Notes: generated from the sequence alone by a model not told the origin. DNA of 64,000 bases from Syncephalis plumigaleata (GCA_025201365.1 JAIXMF010000016.1:62001-126000); one strand, 5' to 3'; positions 34,586-51,029 are shown, counted from the first letter of the stretch. Numbers and translations are program-made.

Positions 34586-36469
34586 ATGTGCATGAAATTG
34601 ATTGGTGCATCATTCGAGAGCAGTCATTTAGTTCGTGTACGCGCAATATCAACGGATGCTAAATCAGCCATTCTTAGGGAACAACGCCAACGCAATGACG
34701 CCTTTGTTTCCGCCTCTTTATTTTTTACTATGAAAGATAATATACCAGCTAGTGTTTTTGAAGATATTGCAACATTTGCGGACGCAACATCGCTCGTTGC
34801 GTTTGCTTGTTGTAATCGTAGAATATGGGAATGTATCAGCGTGTTGCAACGCATATGGAGACAGCGATATCATGAGGAATTTCTAATTAATGGTGATGAT
34901 GACGAGGCCAAATGGCTGGACTCATACGTCAAGACATTACGTACGCCCAAGTTACTTGTGGCGAACATTACCACAAGGATCGACGGCAAGTATGATATCG
35001 ACTGGTTTCAAGCGTTTCGCTATCGACATATGGCCGGTTTAAATTGGTTCGATGACAATGGTAGCCGTCGATTGAAGCACGAGACGACGATATTAAGCAC
35101 GAGCAGTGATTGCGTAAACATTACCGTGTTGGAGCGTACGTTCTTACGCTACAAATCCCTCGTTAATTCCCGTGTGATCGAGCATTTCCAAGTGAAAGAT
35201 GCCGCCAATAATGTGCAACGATACTGGCAAACCTATAAACTATGCTATACCGGACCCGATTTGACCATCACTGGAGGACACTACGCGTTCAAAGATAATT
35301 ACCTTGTTGTGGCTGTCACACCACATAAATCCACGTCAGATACTCGTAATTCATTTTCTGGCCTACTTGTCTGGCCAGCTAATCGTATACGCGATGAGGA
35401 ACCAACCCGTTACCCCTGTGCTGATTGCACTTACCATGACATGCGAGGGGATTGGTTGCTATTCTCCACTGTAGAGTCATACGGCGTTGATACAGATGCA
35501 CCATGGAATATAACCCATGTGCATGTCGTGAATTTGGCCACAAAACAGGGCAAAACGCACAGTACTTCTAAGCCGCTATTTACTGCATTTTTACAACGGG
35601 TTACCGATGAGGAGGCAGTTGTATTCCTTGCCTCGGAAAAAACCTACGAGGATTTCAGTGTTATTAAATGGCAACTTTGGGAAGTGTCGAAGAGCATTGA
35701 CGAGCCGCCATGGCGCTTCTTATTGAAGGATAGATTCAAAGTAGCGGAAGACTCGAGCGATCTAACTGTAAAAAGACTAAATAATAACTCGGTCATTATT
35801 GTACATGATAGAATTCGTATCGTAAAATCGAATAATAACGCAAGACGCAATGATGATTCTGATGCGGACGCTGCCGATGACGATGATAGCAATGACAAGT
35901 TTACCTTAGGTGTGATAGCTACCAATCTCACGCAAACTCAACTGTTCATGCGGAACTTTCTATTATGGTCGCATTACGTCGATGTGCTTATTGCAAAGAC
36001 ATCAACTGCCAGGAATCGAATTACTGTGCTATCAGATCAGGGATTCTCATTTTATAACTTGACCAATGGTGATTTATTATCGTTTGTCCCCATCAGCGAT
36101 GTTAACAGCTTAATCGAGGGACATTGCCATTACACGGCAAATGATTATTTGTATGATCCGGCTTTCTACATTAATCACGGCGAGTACGTGTTGTGTCCAT
36201 CCAGCGATATTGACAAGTATCACGCCATCAACATTATGCAGCCAAGCAAGAAGAAAATACGTACATTCTCGTGTTTATTCAGTCGTTATAACATCACTAC
36301 CGATAACATTCTAATGATCGATCATGATCGACATGAATCCTACCCCATGCTTAGCACGTATAAGCCTGACTCTAGAGTGAAAGCCATGATCAATATTTGT
36401 TCCGCCAATTTCTTACATATAGTATTCAAGGATGGCTATAAAATACTAGATCTATCCAATGAACCATAA
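34586..36469 (+). CDS. F-box protein with long beta-rich C-terminal domain
   Basis: One intact exon. An F-box lies at IPASVFEDIATFADATSLVA followed by FACCNRRIWECIS, suggesting an SCF substrate adaptor. The remaining 530 residues show alternating beta-like strands with Trp and Tyr at intervals (for example YLVVAVTPHKSTSDTRNSFS, then LLVWPANRIRDEEP), compatible with a beta-propeller, plus an Asp-rich insert (DDSDADAADDDDSND). No WD40 signature is clear. F-boxes usually sit near the N-terminus, so the ATG at 34731 (MKDNIPASVF) is a good alternative start; the ATG at 34586 adds 48 residues and lies 53 bp from a transposon end. This and the gene at 24649 are two separate F-box genes, with no sequence likeness outside the box. 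Confidence 0.72.
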   Translation: MCMKLIGASFESSHLVRVRAISTDAKSAILREQRQRNDAFVSASLFFTMKDNIPASVFEDIATFADATSLVAFACCNRRIWECISVLQRIWRQRYHEEFLINGDDDEAKWLDSYVKTLRTPKLLVANITTRIDGKYDIDWFQAFRYRHMAGLNWFDDNGSRRLKHETTILSTSSDCVNITVLERTFLRYKSLVNSRVIEHFQVKDAANNVQRYWQTYKLCYTGPDLTITGGHYAFKDNYLVVAVTPHKSTSDTRNSFSGLLVWPANRIRDEEPTRYPCADCTYHDMRGDWLLFSTVESYGVDTDAPWNITHVHVVNLATKQGKTHSTSKPLFTAFLQRVTDEEAVVFLASEKTYEDFSVIKWQLWEVSKSIDEPPWRFLLKDRFKVAEDSSDLTVKRLNNNSVIIVHDRIRIVKSNNNARRNDDSDADAADDDDSNDKFTLGVIATNLTQTQLFMRNFLLWSHYVDVLIAKTSTARNRITVLSDQGFSFYNLTNGDLLSFVPISDVNSLIEGHCHYTANDYLYDPAFYINHGEYVLCPSSDIDKYHAINIMQPSKKKIRTFSCLFSRYNITTDNILMIDHDRHESYPMLSTYKPDSRVKAMINICSANFLHIVFKDGYKILDLSNEP

Positions 36470-36504
36470 TTAATAAACAATATCGCGTTACTTTATCTGT
36501 ATCT

Positions 36505-36565
36505 TTCTTTCTTGCTTGCTTGCTTTCTTGCTTGCTTGCTTTCTTTCTTGCTTGCTTTCTTGCTT
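36505..36565 (+). repeat. (CTTG/CTTT)n tetranucleotide repeat
   Basis: Alternating CTTG and CTTT units just downstream of the F-box gene stop. Confidence 0.8.
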
Positions 36566-39500
36566 GTTTATATGAATGTGAATGAATGTTCAATGATATA
36601 CCATTGCCCTATTTCCTCTATCCATGTCATACCACCAGTGACCATCATTCTAAATGGCATAGTTCCAAGTTTCCCTATTTCTATCGTAAGATACAGGAAC
36701 GTGATCATTCCATCTGGCTAATGAATCGCTTGTCACTTTGGTTATGAACGTGTAAACACGATGCTATCGTTGCAAGTCACGCCACATTTAATTTTAGTGC
36801 TTTTATTTGTAGATTGTTATCGCTCGTTCCTTCTTGTTCACTCGCATGCTAATACAAAAATAGACTATTATTATTCTACTTGTCCTTGTCATTATTGTCA
36901 TGATTACTATCTGATACACCGCAATAGGTCAGATGACAGCGTGGAAATGAAGCAGGTGGTACACTACATTGTGGACAATACCACCAGAAATGGTAATTCT
37001 ACCGTTCGACCTTTGTGGCTCATTGACAAATAGTGTGCTTCTATTTTTTTTCTTACTGAATGAATAGCTCACTATTGTATCTCTAACACTATGTTACAGA
37101 CCATGATTATACCGGTTGCGTACATACAAGTCAAAAGCAAAGAGAGAGAGAAAGAAAAGGAAAGAGAAGGAGAGCAAACGACTCAATAGAATTGTTCGTT
37201 TAAGGGTGGTGTAGATGTGTTTCGCCTTAGAAACAGCATAACGGGAACAAGTGAAGCAAATGCGGTTGCAAACCGAATAGGACTGTTAGCACGCGTAAAC
37301 GAAACACTAATTGAGCAGAACACATGTGCATCTGTACAACCATTCCATAGGTAACCGAGAAAAGCCGAATGATAAAACAAACATTACTACAATTACTATT
37401 GTCATTACTGTTGTAACAATACGGAATGGAATACAAAACGTACACGTACACGTACACACACACGATAAACAAGATACATACAAATAGGATGGATCGTGTC
37501 ATATCGTATCCTATTCCTTTATCTCCTTTCTAATGACTTACTAGGGAGACTTGTCCTAATACAATAACCAGAATGATGATACACCATTATGATACTACAT
37601 TGTATCTTGAGGGATGATTGCTACCATGACGGTCGTCGTTCTTCGCTTCTACTTGCATTGCTCGTGTTGTTTTTTCCTTTTAGTTATTCCTTCTCCGCCC
37701 TGACATCATAGGTCCGACTGAAATTAGTAATCCACCATAACCAAGGCACTTCCTAGGAATGCCCGTACACACCAAATAAAGCATCAAATGCCATGAATCT
37801 CTAAAATGTCACCACGACAACGTTTAGGCGAACAACCTGTTATTGCAATAATGGCATATCAAGTATAGAGTTACATTAGGGGCGTAATCACCATGAAGAG
37901 GATAGGAGGACGAGTTAATGAGCAGCGGTCGGCTAATGCCAAAACATGCTGCTGTTGTGCACGTGTCAAGTAACAACCATGTTAACTGGATCAGATGCAC
38001 GGCAGGTGAATGGATGAATGGATGAATGAATGGGTTGCTTACCCCGCTTTGCTTGTTTTTTCACGCCTTGTTTTCAGTTGACACTTTTCCTGATCGTATG
38101 TCAACTACTACTACTACTACTACACATAGTAAAAAGTTAACTGATCAGCTTGGCTATACGTGTATTCATGTTTATTGAAAAATAAAAACAACAACTAGTG
38201 GATGTTCTAATCAAGTAAGTAAGCAACACACACATACACACACGTACATGCATGCGTGAGTGTATGTACATCGTGTGAAAGCGTGAGTGTCACTGGCTGT
38301 GTGTCCTTGGCCCTTGCGCGACAACATAAGGCCGCTACTTGCTACCACAACTAATGGTGAAGGTGCTGATGCTGTTCTATACCGGTTAATCATCGGTGCT
38401 AAGAAGGAAAGAAGGAAACGCGTTTGCTCTTTCTATTTATCTCTCTCTCTCTTCTATTCTCTTTCTTACACTACTTTTCTCGTCATTGATACTGCACCGC
38501 CAACCACCCACGCCTTTTCACTTTACCTTATTACGCTCAGCACACACTAACACATCGTTTATTGCAATACCTTTACCGCTTTCTCTCTTTCTCGTATCCT
38601 TCTCCTCCTCCTCTTCCTATTAACTCATTGATCGTCTTCTACTTCTGTCATTACAGTCTATTGACATTCGTCTAATAGTTTTATATTCATTACTTACTAC
38701 TATTACTACTACTACTACGTACCCTAAACTATTTATACGCTAACGACATTTAGTCATTTACTTGACACAAACATTCCTCATTGTTTTGTCGCGTTTCTCT
38801 CGCTTACTTATTCATTCGTCGCCTTTATTATTGTTCGTACCAAATCTATGGTTTGTTAAGCTGCTACGATCTTTTGTTATTTGCTTTTGCCTTTAATTTA
38901 TTGCCTTTACTATAAAACACTCGCTAATACTCTCTCTCTCACTCTTGCTCACTCTCCTCACTTACTCTCTTTTACTTGCGTTTACGGTTCTTTGTTTTGC
39001 CCATATTCAATACTATACGTTCTCTCGCTTTGCTACGTTTTGTCAACGACCACTTTACTTACTCTACTCTTTCGTTTTACGCTCATTATCACACGCTTTG
39101 AAGCAGTTACATACCATTATTGTTGCGCTTATTTAGTCAGCCATTCAGTAACTATTCTATCATATCATATCTCTATTATCAATTCAATTATTTATAGTCT
39201 CACTCTCACTCTCAATAACCTCGGTGCACTTGCTATCAACGCGCTTCTAGCTTTCAGTGCTTATTTCCCTCACCAATTCATACCGTTATTTGTAAGCAAC
39301 TCACGTCAACAGCAACGTCAACCTCACGAGAAGGTAAGCTATTATTGTTATTATTGCATGAGTCAACTTGTTGTCGTCTACCTTGTGTTGTACGCACTTT
39401 TGCATGCACTATGGGTGTATTAATAGATGCAAACGTAGTCTGACCATCGTATGTATGTATGTGTGCGAGCATGTGTGTGTACATGTCATGTATGTGCAAG

Positions 39501-42500
39501 CTCGTGTAAATGTTGTACGCGGTTCGCGTGCGCGTGTTTGTGTATGCGCTCGTATCAGTTTTTTGCTACATTGCCTTGGATAGTGTGTCTGCATAGGCAT
39601 GCTACTCTCATACTTTCTTTCTCGCTCTCTGTATGAGTCAACACCAGCAATGATAGAGATAGTAACAATGATGATGGTAGCAGTAAATGCTGATCAAGTA
39701 CACCTTTTGTCTTTATCCCAAGATAAAAGAAAAAGACTCATTAGTCGTTGCCATCATGACATCAGCACAGTCGTGTCACCTATGCTTGATTGCCTTATGC
39801 AAATAGTCGAACTATGAGAGTAGAAGGTGCTCTGTGTATCAGTCAACCATCCCTTTATCGTTCCTCCCCTTTCGCGCTCGCTTACTCGCTTTGTTCACAA
39901 GCATTGAACAAGTAGTTTTGAAATGTCATTTCCTACATGGTTGTTACAGATAGGAATGCGGATCTGTGGTAAATCCGGTTTACGGTATGACCCGTGATAG
40001 CATTATTCTCTTTCTGGGCCCGTAGGCCTTGGGCTAGGCGGCATCAGCCTTTCTTCTAATGGTGTCACCCTAGACATCTTGCGATCTAGTTGTTGGCAGT
40101 ACATCTCGTGTTTCTTTCTCATCTTCTTCATCTTCTTCTTCCTACTGTTTTGCTTGTTCACCCACGTTCGTGATCGATATTCCTTTTTTATGCCTTATTC
40201 TTCCTAGGCGATATTCCTTATAAGCTAAGAGCGCCATCCAGGTTGAACATACCCATCGTCATTGCCTTATCGTCACATTATTGTCGTCATCGCCATTCGT
40301 GTTGACATCATTTACGCGTCTTTTCTTCTTACACAAACATTTTGCTACGTAAGTATTCTTTATTAGTATAACATGTATTTCATTTCATTTTATATTCGTG
40401 ATATGTGATATTAATGGATGGTTAATATTACTACATTTGGATGGCTATACGATCCATGTAACTCAATCGGAGTATGGTGACAATGTGTATATGTGTATAC
40501 AGTTCATTAAAACCATATGAACACTTGTGCGGGGGAGATAAGTTATAAGTGGAGAGAAGGAGGAGGGTAATTGTCCATGGATAAACACTATTATCCGCAT
40601 ATTACTGCTGTTTCAAATATCAAAGAACGTGGTTACAGCCGTGATACGTTTATTACAAATTTCATGCCATGTAAACTTGAACGCTCTCCTTACTTGAAAC
40701 GAGCAGCACCTCGCTTTCATTCATATGGCGGTCTCGGAGTTTACTATGTTTCCTAAGGGCCATTGCCGCTTCCTTACTAGGAAATCCAAGGAATGTTCCT
40801 CTAGTAGTAGCAGTATGTTCAAGGCTTTGTGATGATTCTTTCATTTAATATTAAAATGAAACCAAAGTCTTAGACAAAGACCGATTCTCTCCTCCTAGCA
40901 TAACGGATTATCTTCTCTTTTCTTCTTCTTCCTGCTTATTTATTTATTTGCGAATATTGCTTGATTTAATGCGATGTATGTATGATAATAATCACCTTAT
41001 TGCTTTTGAGTTATTGCCTATTCTAGCGTGATCTTTCTCATAGTTCGGTATTCTATTGACATCAACAATGATGATGATGATGAATGTCTCAATGGAATAA
41101 TGGACTTTTCCATCGTCTCTCTAGTCCGATGATGAAATGTGAATTCCGTCTACGGCTTTGCATACTTTCACAAACAATTCTTACTAATATGATTGTTACA
41201 ATCGCTACTTTTTCTACTATTACTCTCATACTACTAAATAGCTAACTTTCTATTCTTTCTTTTTGTATCATTATCGTATAGTTTAACAACATTAATTATT
41301 GATTGAACATCAACATCAACAACAATAGCAGCATCATCATCAGTGCTTCCATCTCTAGCCAGTATCAAGTCAATTCATTGCAATCACGCTTTAGTCATTC
41401 ATCATTAGCACATTATCACATCCCAATATCATCATTGCTGACTCGTCGTATTCTCCCCTATTCACGTTCATTACCACCCCTCATTCCAGTTAGGATCAAG
41501 TATTCTTACACCATAACAGGTAAGTCATACGTATTTGAGACGTAAAGAAACAACAAGGGTGGCATCATCGCGTTCATGTATGATGATATGATGAGGAGTA
41601 TCTGAGACAACAACGACAACAACAACTTTTAATAGTAATAGTAATAGTCTGATGACTCGGTATCACGTACCATATCTCTGTGTTACCACGAGACTGATAG
41701 TCTATCTAATGTGGGATGTGTATGTGTATGTGTATATGTATGAAAGCCTTTTATTTTTCTCCTTCAGTATAAATATTTGCCTTTGAAGCTATACATTATC
41801 AGTAAGCATCATGACTGAACCGGTTGCTTTCCCGTATCCAACCACGCCTCCTTCCTACATGTAACTGCACACTAACCGGCTTATATCGCACTGATGTGCT
41901 AAGTTGATTTACCAATTCAAGGCGAAATCCGCCTTTGTTGACTTTTGTCGCACTTGCTTCATGCACCGCATTTGCTACTGCTTCCTATATTACGATGATA
42001 GCTGCTTTACGCACACTTGCACATTTGCACTTGCACACCGTTCACCCATTCTCTCCTTCTTACATTGACGATTTACGTGACTGAATGCACTACTACTAGT
42101 GTATAGCACATACACTTGTACACTCGTACACACATCGATACAATGTATGTCCATGTAGTAGTCACGCATTCGCACGTTTATCCATCGAGTACCTGATACA
42201 TCATTCGCATTACGGGTATAGTCTCTGTACCATCTATGAGTAATAACGGGGTACACCGTGCATGTCTCTCTATCTAGCTAACTAGTTAGCACCCAGTCAC
42301 GCTGTGCCTATGTCTCTATCTCTCCTATCTCTCTCTGTAGCTCTGTAGCTCTGTAGCTCTCTCTCTCTCTCTATTTCTCTATCCGTCTATTTTGGGGGAG
42401 CCAACTATGCTGGTATGACTAGCGTTTCTCATTTGCATTCATCCGCCTTTGCCCATGCCATATGCATTTCACGTATGCTGTGTACCTGCCACGTTCATTA

Positions 42501-42832
42501 TTCTTGTTGCGCTACTGACCACTCTACCATATCTTTCTTTTCCCTCTCTATCTCGCTCTCGCTCTCACTCTTCCTCTCTTTTACTTATCACTACTATCAT
42601 TCATATCGCACTTATTCCTCGTCTTTAGCACACTATACTACTTTTACTTGCTCTCTTTTCCAACAAAAACGTCGCAATTCTGGTGTGTGTTTGTTTGTTC
42701 GTTCCTTGGCTCTCAAATAGTCTAAGCCCTCTATCTTCCTTTTGATATATACGTACACTTTCGCTCATTCATTCATTCACATATTGTTGCGTGTGTGCAT
42801 GTATGCGTGTGTACGTATTAACGTCTTTCTAC

Positions 42833-42833
42833 G

Positions 42834-42866
<33 letters not shown>
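42833..42866 (+). repeat. (CT)n microsatellite
   Basis: A CT dinucleotide tract followed by TCTATCTA, one of several in the pyrimidine-rich leader region. Confidence 0.8.
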
Positions 42867-42867
<1 letters not shown>

Positions 42868-43216
42868 TTTTATCCCTTTTCTATCTGATTTTGCATTGAT
42901 CGTTAGTTATCTTTGCCACAGAAAGCAGGCTTTACCATTATTTATTGCATTCCATTCATACTATTGTTAACCAGCCAACCAACCGAATAACTAACTAACT
43001 AACTAGCTCAACTCAATTACTTTTGTTTACTATTCCTATAATAGTTCAAGTTAGCCGCAGTCACGTCAACACACCATCTTTATCGTTTTTAAAACTCCTT
43101 CAATTAACAAGAACGACATAGTTGTGTGCGTTTACTTGTTTACTCGTGTGTGTGTGTGTGTTTACTAATTCTATTACACGCCACCTTTCCTCCACGTTAC
43201 CTCCCCGTATTCTCTC

Positions 43217-46200
43217 ATGTGCTCTACTGCTCAGCCTATCTATCACCATCCTTCACCGGTTGCTGTAACGCCTCCAGGTCACGCCGATGTTACGATGCAT
43301 ATGACGAACTCACCTACAACTGTAGCTCATTTTGATCCATTATCTCCATCATCAACACAGCCTGCACAATCGTCGTCGTCGTCGTCTTCCTCGTCATCAT
43401 CTTCATCACTTACGGCCAACACTTCCCCGCGAACTTCCCTTCCCTTGGTAAACGAGGAGAATAACACGTCAGGTCTAGTGTCGAAATCAGGTAACCTCTG
43501 CTCCTCTCCTGACCCCATAGCAGCAGCATCATCATCATCGTCTCGAGTAAGGCTAAATCCCGAGCTAAGCCCTGATCTATCGCCACCGCATTATCCATCT
43601 GTTCATAATAGCGCAACTATTGGTCAAGAGAGCACTGATCAATCAGATCATCGAATGGTTACTGCCACTACTACTACTACTACTACTACTACTAACAACA
43701 ACAAAGTCATGATGCATAATGGTCATGTCATGAATCAACCTTCAACATTGGTAGATGCTAATGCTAGTAATATGACAACACCAACTGCTACTACTGCCAC
43801 TACTACTACTACTGGTCATTCCACTTCATCATGGGATGCCACTAAAGAGGGTCCATTCTGGTGTCGTTGGCATGGATGTTCACTCGCTCCTGCTAATGAT
43901 ATCATTCGATTCCAATCCAATGCAACAAAGTCAGAATCGAATGAATCAACCTCGCCATCATCTCCATCATCCGCTACCGATGCTAACAATAGCAATAGCG
44001 GTGCTAGTGATGAAAGTAAGTTGTTCTCAGATGGACATGCCATTTGGCAGCATATCCTAGCAGTGCATCTTACACCTCGACCTCGTCGTGGTCACGCCTT
44101 CACCTGTCGTTGGGTGAATTGTACATTTACCAGTTTAACCGGCGCTTATGGTGCAGAAATGCATCTACGCGGCCATTTAGATTGGCATCCTTATTGCTGC
44201 AAGGTAAGTATATCTTATTTATTCATTTATAGCAATAATATGATTGCTAATAATAATAATAATAATCGATCATCTAGATGTGTGGCGTTCGATTCAAGCG
44301 TCGTGGTGATTACGCCAAACATATGCGCGAGAAGCATAGTATGCGACCTGGACGTGACTCTCAATCGCCCGAACCTATCTCGCCACCTGTCAATGGTATG
44401 AACAACAATGGTACCACGACATTCGATATGATGATGATGACCCCCGCTTCATCGTCTCCCGATGATACGCTACGCGACATGCCAGGACATCACCGACCAT
44501 TGTCGCCGGCCAGTCTACGACGCGTAAGTCTTGATTCCGGCTATGCCTCCTATCATGGTTCATCTTCGGCATCATTCGGTGGTTCATATCGTGGTCGTGA
44601 ACCACGTCGTTCATTCGACTATGCGCCCCCTGTCATGACACGTCCCATGTCAGCGATAGGACATCGTTACAGTCATGGATATCATCATTCACATCAGCAA
44701 CATCCGCACTCACAACATCATTCCTCATATCATCATTCTCAGCAGCAGCAGCAGCAGCAGCAACATCCGCATTCGCATCATTCGTCGTATCATTCTCATC
44801 ATCATTCAATGAATCATCATGATATGAACAGTCCTGACCCGGACATGCTACATCGACAAGTCATGGCTATGGATCAAAAGCATCGTCCTGCTGCCATTGC
44901 TGCCATCATCGAGAATGGTAATGACAGTATGTCATCTCCATCAGCATCATCACCTCATTATCCAATGTCGGCATCAGCATCATCGTCCTCCTATCGTGAA
45001 CTACCACCTGTACGTACTAGTAGTCCACTGCATGATGCTAGAGATCGTGGTCCTTCCTCGGGTATCAATCGTCCCGGTAGCACTAGTAGTCGTGATCCAT
45101 TCTTCCCTCAATCGCAACTGCCACATTCTGCTTCACAGGATCGTTTCTACACGAGTGGCTATCATCATTCTATCTCTCCATCGCCATTACGTCCACCATC
45201 CGTACCATTGCCTCCACACTTGTCTATGCCAATGTCGGCATCTTCCACCATGGGATCGGAACCATCATCTCACAAGTATAATAGCAGCAATGCCAATGGT
45301 AATGGCCATTATCATTATGACTATAGCACATCCGGTGCTCCTTCTGTTAGCTGGGAAAGATCACGATGGTCACCGCCATTACGTCCATTGTCAACACCGG
45401 CCGGTCCATCGCCGCAACAATTGTCACGTCCATCGGTGTCCTCCCCGCTTACCGGACCATTGCCATCATTCTCTGACATGCAACTAGGTCAGACATCCAT
45501 GCAACGACATCAATCATCGGCACCCATTATGCAGAACCACAATTCCTATCATAACAGCAAGGATAATAGCACTAATCATAATGATCAATCACCTACCCAA
45601 TCCTACTACTCGCATGATATGGCCACCGTCGTGGAGAGGGAAAGAATGATGCCTGAACCGACGACCATTCTAGCGGTACCCGCACCAAATAGACAAGCAC
45701 CACAACTGATCACGAAGGTGGAGGCAGTGGCATCTGTCGATCCAACACCACGTCAATCATGTCCACCTCGTGAGCTTTACCGACTACTACACGAAGAGAA
45801 TGTCGTGTCATCAAATAATACACCTTCTTCTTCTTCTTCTTCAATGGTCGATTCAGTTGATAGCAAGTCTAATCAATTGAATGTACCGACTAGTGGTCAG
45901 ACAACATCAGCATCATCAAGTGTCTCTAAACGTCCACGATCACATACACTAGAGAATATGAATGATCCAGGTGTTCATTTACATCCATCGCAACGTACTA
46001 CTAGCAATATGGCACCTACAGAAACAGCTGTACTCATGGCAGTTGATCAAGGAACAACATCGACAACATCTCTTGTTTCCAAGTTAGAGGAAGAGGTTAA
46101 ATCACCATCTGAAACATCTCTTTACCAATTGTTCATGTCATTGCATCGTATCGATACATGTCGTTGTCTCTCATCTAAAGGTAATTCATCATAATATAGA

Positions 46201-46765
46201 TATGTAATATAAATACTCAATGTATTATTTCTTTGTTTATTTCTAGATGCTAAGCAATTGTTATCCGATCTCACTGAACGTATGGCTGACTGGGATCAAG
46301 TCTTATCAGTGATGTCAGCATCAGTCATGGCACAGATCCTTAAACGATATGCTGAACTTCGTTCCTATGTGATGATATCATTGAAGATGAAAAGAAGGAC
46401 AATGACATTGATGAAATGTCAAGTACCTCACCCATTGACATTCTTGCATCAGCAGCTGAATCTGTATCTCGTACTAAAATGGATCTAATGGAAAGTCAAC
46501 CAGATACACAGATGCTATTGCCACTACTAGCAATGATAGTTCATTTGCATTTCCTTCAGTACGTCCAGGACATCGACTACGTGCCTATTGCATAGTTGAG
46601 AAGGAAATCAATGAGAATGAGAATGATGAAGTAGAACGTCATTTCTTATTCGATGTTACAACCAATAACTGCAAAGTGGTAGAAATGCCCAAACACATGA
46701 TGCAAGGATTGAATGATCGATGGATTGACACGTTGTGTATTGATCAACAACAACAACAACATTGA
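43217..46765 (+). CDS. C2H2 zinc-finger transcription factor, PacC/GLI-like arrangement
   Basis: Exons 43217-44203, 44278-46180 and 46247-46765. Three fingers: one with CRWHGC and a distant HAIWQHILAVH; a second CRWVNCTFTSLTG...HLRGHLDWH; a third CCKMCGVRFKRRGDYAKHMR followed by EKH. The C-x4-C spacing with 'CRW' resembles PacC/Rim101 and GLI/ZIC fingers, so DNA binding is likely; orthology is open. Finger one carries an insert of about 45 Ser/Asn residues between its Cys and His pairs. Flanks are Ser, His and Gln-rich disorder. A conserved C-terminal block (RLRAYCIVEKE, FLFDVTTNNCKVVEM) is reached only across two frame changes near 46360 and 46505, so the third exon probably lacks bases. Long upstream leader (see 36470-43216) suits a regulator. 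Confidence 0.75.
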
Positions 46766-46840
46766 ATATAGATGTGACTCTATTAGTACTACTATTGTAA
46801 TAATACTAATAGTAGTAGTACTAGTAGAATAGTAATACCG

Positions 46841-46863
46841 TTCTTTTAATTATAGTTAAAAGA
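46841..46863. terminator. Hairpin after the zinc-finger gene
   Basis: TTCTTTTAA, six-base loop, TTAAAAGAA: a perfect 9-bp stem about 75 bp after the stop. It may form in the 3' UTR; a role in 3' processing is inference. Confidence 0.35.
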
Positions 46864-46947
46864 ATCAATCACATCTACTAATGGAGTGTACACTTTATTA
46901 GTCATTGATAAATAGTTCATGTGTATTATTAATATACACAAGTGTGT

Positions 46948-46980
46948 GACTACATCTCTTAGTATTTCTATGATGTAGTC
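46948..46980. repeat. 9-bp inverted repeat with 15-nt loop
   Basis: GACTACATC and GATGTAGTC, exact complements, in the spacer between the zinc-finger gene and MCM6. Confidence 0.7.
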
Positions 46981-47507
46981 TCATGTTCATCATTTCCTCT
47001 CTCTCTCTCTTTCTACTTCTGCTCTTTCTGCTCTTACTTTTGTTTTGCTGCATTTCCTCTTTTCTGCATATTTTATTATCACTTTCTCGTTATATACAAC
47101 CTATATATATATATATACATCTATATACATTTGTCAGTTCCCTATCTATCTATTCTATCCTATTCTAAGAGTTAATAGTATTTGCGATCAGATTAACTAC
47201 TATATACCATCTATTGGCTATTCCATATCATAATCTATATGGTGTATTCCATTTAGTTTATGACAAGATGAACAGCATCATTCTTCATTATTCTATTAAA
47301 ATATATATCTGATCATGTTTATGATTCCATTAGATTAATGTAATAATTGTAATATGTATATTCACGTTCATTGTCATTTCTTTTTTGATATGATTTTTAA
47401 GCGCGAATTTTTATAGGTCGGAGTGTTTCTCTTTCCGTTCAACTCCTTTTTTCCTTCTACTTGTTCACTTTTGTAGTATTATCGCGACACGCCAAATAGG
47501 ATATAAC

Positions 47508-50944
<3,437 letters not shown>

Positions 50945-51029
50945 ATCAATAAGCAACACTGATTTATTATTCTCATATATATATATATATACGTAACATG
51001 ACAATAAACACGAATCATTCCTCGCCTTC

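Larger units (their letters stand above)
36470..43216. other. 6.7-kb gene-poor region, pyrimidine-rich, probable leader of the zinc-finger gene
   Basis: No credible protein, RNA or transposon. Tracts: (CTTG/CTTT)n at about 36505-36565; GA-rich 37141-37180; (CT)n and CTCTCG blocks through 38430-39200; TGTG/CATG tracts 39450-39545; (CTGTAG)n and (CT)n near 42335-42370 and 42835-42860. From 38400 to 43200 the plus strand is strongly C/T-rich, as in long 5' leaders. Donor-like sites occur at 39331 (CGAGAAG|GTAAGC) and 41520 (ATAACAG|GTAAGT), the latter ending a CAT/CAA-rich stretch from 41300 that reads like a leader exon. The ORFs at 38881-39423 and 41303-41545 are products of this composition. 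Confidence 0.45.
46766..47507. other. Intergenic region with clustered inverted repeats
   Basis: From 46770 to 46980 at least four inverted repeats follow each other (see finding). The remainder to 47507 is C/T and AT-rich with a TATA tract near 47105-47115; it must hold the MCM6 promoter. No gene. Confidence 0.55.

Noticed and set aside
38881-39423. 180-residue plus-strand ORF rich in Leu, Ser, Tyr and Thr
   Set aside because: Arises from C/T-rich composition; no start context, conserved motif or neighbours support it, and several overlapping frames are equally open.
40571-40756. 61-codon ORF in the gene-poor region
   Set aside because: No homology cues; a start on a non-ATG codon; the opposite strand is equally open.
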